Shown here: piece after piece, positions 61,170-64,000 of the stretch
Layout: every line of letters begins with the position of its first letter
Numbering within the stretch: position 1 is the stretch's first letter
Translations under genes and position numbers: made by a program
The notes under the pieces: generated by a model
The model's input: only the letters and a program-made list of their open reading frames with translations
Told to the model about the DNA's origin: nothing
The model's database searches: none
DNA from: JAAZGD01 sp964489555
GTDB lineage: Bacteria > Bacillota > Clostridia > Peptostreptococcales > Anaerovoracaceae
Direction of reading: 5' to 3'
NCBI GenBank assembly: GCA_964489555.1
Contig: CAZAZF010000004.1
Location: 62,001-126,000, forward strand
Length of the DNA: 64,000 bases

Positions 61170-62633
61170 ATGGAACTATCAACCTCTGTATTAATGGTCA
61201 TCTTCATTTTCACCTTCATTCCTTTGGTTTTGGCAGAAGTGGCAAGGGCCAATTCGATTCCTACCGTAGGTGATTTTTTCTTGCAATCCAGAAGCATGCC
61301 TACGGTGATGGTGTTCTTTACTGTGTATGCCACATGGGTCAGTTCCTTCGCTTTTATGGGGTCTGCTTCCTCCTTCTATAGTCAGGGCCCTCTTTACATG
61401 ACCGCCTTCGCATGGAATGGGTTGTTTGGCTTGCTCTTTATGACTTTGGGGAAAAGACTGTGGTTCTACGGGAAATGTTTCCATTACATCACCCCCACCG
61501 ATTTTTTCCATGACATTTACGGTTCAAAACAATTAGATGGAATCGTCACCGGAATCCTCATAGTTTTTACCATTCCTTATCTGATGATACAACTTTCCGG
61601 AGGAGCCTATCTCATCGAAACCGCTACTTACGGATTGATTCCCTGGAGAGTGGCCGGGCTGATTTTCTATTTGATTATCATCATTTACTTATGGGCCGGA
61701 GGACTTCGTGCCGTAGCGCTGGCAGACATTTTTTACGGCTGCCTGATTTTCCTTTCCATGCTGATTACCGGATTTTTCGTGGTTTGGAAAGCCGGTGGAA
61801 TTCAGGCGACTTTCCAAATTATGACGGAAACCAACCCGGAACTTTTAACTCTTCCCCAAAACAGCCCCTGGTCTTCTTCATTGCTCTGGCTGGGTATGTT
61901 TCTCATCGTGCCTGTCGGTGCTTTGATGGGCCCTCAGATGTGGATTCGCATCTACGCCACGGGGCGTCTAAAAACCTTTCAAATCATGCCGTTGCTGATT
62001 ATCTTGGCCACCATCATGTACCTGGGTCCTTTGTTTGCCGGATCCGCAGGCAGGGCCCTGCTACCGAATCTGACTCACACCGACAATCTCATTCCCCAGC
62101 TTCTGGCCCAATATGCTCCCCCCATTCTGGGAGCCATCCTATTGTGTGGTATTGCTGCCGCTGCCCTGTCCACCGCCAATTCCCAAATCCACGCTTTGGC
62201 TACCATATATACCATGGATGTGCACAGAAGATATATTAATCCCAACGCACCGGAACGCACTCTGGTGAGCGTTGGAAAGTGGTCTGTTCTGGGAATATCC
62301 GCCGTAGCCTATATCCTTTTGCTTCAATCCCCGGGATTGATTATTGAAACCGGCACCATCGGGATGAGCGGAACCGCCCAATTAATCGTTCCTACATTGG
62401 GGGCTCTCTTTTGGAAAAGATCCCATGCAGCAGCTGCATCTTGGGGCTTAATTGTGGGCGTGTTTTTTCTAATCCTTCTCCTGTTCGCCACGGACTTACC
62501 GGTTATCTTTGCAGCCATCCTGGCGTTGACTGCCAACATCCTTACTTTTATACCCTTAAGCGCAGCCATGCCCACCGTCATGAGCACACGAAAACGAATC
62601 GTAGAATACCAAATCCTATACGAAAATCGCTAA
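61170..62633 (+). CDS. Sodium:solute symporter, second copy
   Basis: This 487-aa protein of about 13 helices closely matches the symporter at 56906: VGDFFLQSRSMPTVMVFFTVYATW, GGAYLIETATYG, YLWAGGLRAVALADIFYG and AAALSTANSQIHALA. No ribosome site precedes the ATG, and a -10-like TATGAT or TAAAAT lies just upstream, so the message may have almost no leader. No small accessory gene is next to it. It faces the kinase gene, which may control it. Confidence 0.9.
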   Translation: MELSTSVLMVIFIFTFIPLVLAEVARANSIPTVGDFFLQSRSMPTVMVFFTVYATWVSSFAFMGSASSFYSQGPLYMTAFAWNGLFGLLFMTLGKRLWFYGKCFHYITPTDFFHDIYGSKQLDGIVTGILIVFTIPYLMIQLSGGAYLIETATYGLIPWRVAGLIFYLIIIIYLWAGGLRAVALADIFYGCLIFLSMLITGFFVVWKAGGIQATFQIMTETNPELLTLPQNSPWSSSLLWLGMFLIVPVGALMGPQMWIRIYATGRLKTFQIMPLLIILATIMYLGPLFAGSAGRALLPNLTHTDNLIPQLLAQYAPPILGAILLCGIAAAALSTANSQIHALATIYTMDVHRRYINPNAPERTLVSVGKWSVLGISAVAYILLLQSPGLIIETGTIGMSGTAQLIVPTLGALFWKRSHAAAASWGLIVGVFFLILLLFATDLPVIFAAILALTANILTFIPLSAAMPTVMSTRKRIVEYQILYENR

Positions 62634-62655
62634 TCCAATAAGAAAGGAATCTACC

Positions 62656-63402
62656 ATGCCAAAAGTCAATCCTGTAATCACCGAAAACATTCATCGGAAC
62701 CTGGTGGAATTTGCCCGGGAAAATTATCCCCGCTTCTATTATCTTTCCTACAGCCTGGTAAAAAACCGGGAAGCGGCCATGGAAGTAGTAACCAATGTAA
62801 TTTACTTCAGTCTTCTAAACGGAAGAAAACTGCAGGATCTTCCTCCTATGAAAATCTGGTATTACCAATTGCTATGTCGCTATGGCATGCGTAGCATGCA
62901 TCAAAGAAACTATGAGCGAAAATTTACGGACAACTCCCAACTATATGCCCTTATGGAAACCATAGAACCTTCTGCCACCAATGTGTTCAAACTCTTCTAC
63001 CTGGAAGATATGACGGTATCCGAAATCGAAGACATTCTCCATCTGAAAAACCCGGAAGTATTGGGAAGACTATCTCTAGTGCGAAGAGAGCTGAAAATCG
63101 ATTCCTCAATGGACGAAGAATCTCTGAACCGACTGAAAGAAATCAAAACCATTTATTTCGAACCGGAGCTTCCGGAAGAATTGGGTGCGCAGGTGGAAGA
63201 AGTCATCAAAAAAGAAGAAGAGAGCTCCGCAAAACAGGAAGCTCAGTCCAAAAAATTCCGGTGGATTAAACCGGTGGGCGCCGTTGTCCTAGCCCTCCTA
63301 ATCTTTTTTCTTACTCTAAAGGCTGCAGATCAAAATCCGGATTTTGCGGAAAATGTCCTTTCCCTTCCCATCCTGGGGAACTTATTTGCCCCCTTCCTAT
63401 AG
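62656..63402 (+). CDS. Sigma-factor-like protein fused to a membrane anti-sigma-like tail
   Basis: In this 248-aa protein, residues 16-88 resemble sigma-70 region 2 and 95-146 resemble region 4 (LFYLEDMTVSEIEDILHLKNPEVLGRL, split helix-turn-helix). A charged linker (150-200) leads to one membrane helix (206-222) and NPDFAENVLSLPILGNLF, which looks like the start of DUF4179-type anti-sigma proteins, cut short. AGAAAGGAA precedes the ATG. It may be a membrane-held regulator, or a degenerate sigma factor. Confidence 0.75.
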   Translation: MPKVNPVITENIHRNLVEFARENYPRFYYLSYSLVKNREAAMEVVTNVIYFSLLNGRKLQDLPPMKIWYYQLLCRYGMRSMHQRNYERKFTDNSQLYALMETIEPSATNVFKLFYLEDMTVSEIEDILHLKNPEVLGRLSLVRRELKIDSSMDEESLNRLKEIKTIYFEPELPEELGAQVEEVIKKEEESSAKQEAQSKKFRWIKPVGAVVLALLIFFLTLKAADQNPDFAENVLSLPILGNLFAPFL

Positions 63403-63410
63403 GCCAGCGT

Positions 63411-64000
63411 CTATAGAGACTGAAGATACGCCATTTCTTCTTTGTTCAGTTTTCGGTAATGGCCTGCCATCAAGCGGCCCAAACGGATCTCCCCGACAGA
63501 GGTCCGTTTTAGTTCCACCACCGGGTGACCCACGGCTTTCAACATTTTTCGCACTTGCCTGTTCTTACCCTCATGAATGGTAATTTGCAGCAGAGTCCCT
63601 TTTTCCGATTCTTTCAACAATTCCACTTGGGCAGGTTTGGTGATATATCCCCCAATGTCTACCCCGCTTTTCAATTTATGAATTCGTTCTTTTGAAGGAT
63701 GCCCTGTGACCCAGGCTTCATATGTCTTGGGCACCTGATGCTTGGGATGACTCATCCGAAAGCTCATTTGCCCGTCGTTGGTCATAATCAAAAGTCCCGA
63801 AGTATCATAATCCAACCTTCCCACAGGAAAAACCCGTTGGGTCACATCGGTCAACAAATCCGTCACCACAGGCCTCCCCTGGGGATCTTGAGCCGCCGTA
63901 ATGTAACCAAGGGGCTTATGCAACGCATAGTAAACCCTTTCTTCGGGTCCCTCCAAAAGGATTCCACCAATCTGAACCCGATCCCCCTCCTTCACATCGT
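63411..64000 (-). CDS. rluB: 23S rRNA pseudouridine synthase, RluB type (5' end outside window)
   Basis: At least 196 residues are visible. The first, DVKEGDRVQIGG, are the end of an S4 RNA-binding domain, so the gene continues past 64000; the GTG at 63995 is internal. The catalytic domain has the RVFPVGRLDYDTSGLLIMTNDG motif with the catalytic Asp, and GKNRQVRKMLKAVGHPVVELKR. RsuA is the alternative member of the family. It ends 8 bp from the convergent sigma-like gene. Confidence 0.9.
   Translation of the reverse strand, partial: DVKEGDRVQIGGILLEGPEERVYYALHKPLGYITAAQDPQGRPVVTDLLTDVTQRVFPVGRLDYDTSGLLIMTNDGQMSFRMSHPKHQVPKTYEAWVTGHPSKERIHKLKSGVDIGGYITKPAQVELLKESEKGTLLQITIHEGKNRQVRKMLKAVGHPVVELKRTSVGEIRLGRLMAGHYRKLNKEEMAYLQSL

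Noticed and set aside
63993..63995. GTG at 63995 as the start of rluB
   Set aside because: The preceding Asp codon continues an S4 domain, so the gene begins beyond the window.
1..64000. Mobile elements or CRISPR
   Set aside because: I saw no transposase, integrase, phage gene, long direct repeat or spaced repeat array.

Overview
The window looks like the chromosome of an anaerobic, amino-acid-fermenting member of the Clostridia. It carries a three-subunit NADH-dependent [FeFe] hydrogenase, most of a lysine fermentation pathway, several sodium-coupled transporters, T-box and SAM-I leaders typical of Firmicutes, and three sigma-54 promoters. Protein style resembles alkaliphilic or Na+-dependent clostridia, but no rRNA is present, so the genus is inference. 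I saw no phage, insertion sequence or CRISPR array.

Layout. 1-740: 5' end of a sodium:solute symporter on the minus strand behind a tyrosine-type T-box leader, then tRNA-Thr(CGT). 1044-5189: hydrogenase operon hndACD. 5293-11759 (minus): acetoin/2-oxoacid dehydrogenase operon (E1 alpha, E1 beta, E2, a small Cys-rich protein, E3, lipoate ligase) behind a sigma-54 promoter. 12129-15147 (minus): TRAP transporter, also behind a sigma-54 promoter. 15674-17722: an AcoR-like sigma-54 activator. Both operons have a cluster of GTC-N-CA repeats about 205-210 bp upstream of the -12 element, so the three units look like one regulon.

17735-29744: mostly housekeeping genes: ppaX, an orphan Na+-pumping decarboxylase beta subunit, prfB with its +1 frameshift, secA, a CorC-type protein, lysC, metK with a SAM-I riboswitch, an unknown 390-aa protein and a NimA-like flavoprotein. 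29767-37887 (minus): an unusual operon led by a 1626-aa fusion (HD, helical repeats, NadD-like nucleotidyltransferase, acetyltransferase-like and phosphoribosyltransferase-like regions), followed by three probable redox proteins. This is the best candidate for an undescribed system. 38014-47368: small membrane protein, serine hydrolase, saccharopine dehydrogenase-like protein, AraC-type regulator, a DnaA-box cluster, AlaX-like editing protein, malQ, nfo and an EamA transporter.

47485-56298 (minus): lysine fermentation operon kdd-kamA-kamB-kamC-kamD-kamE-atoD-atoA with a sigma-54 promoter. The cleavage enzyme Kce and ammonia lyase Kal are absent from the window. 56640-63402: two related sodium:solute symporters flanking a two-component system, an overlooked 37-aa membrane peptide, and a sigma-factor-like protein fused to an anti-sigma-like tail. 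The window ends inside an rluB-type pseudouridine synthase gene.
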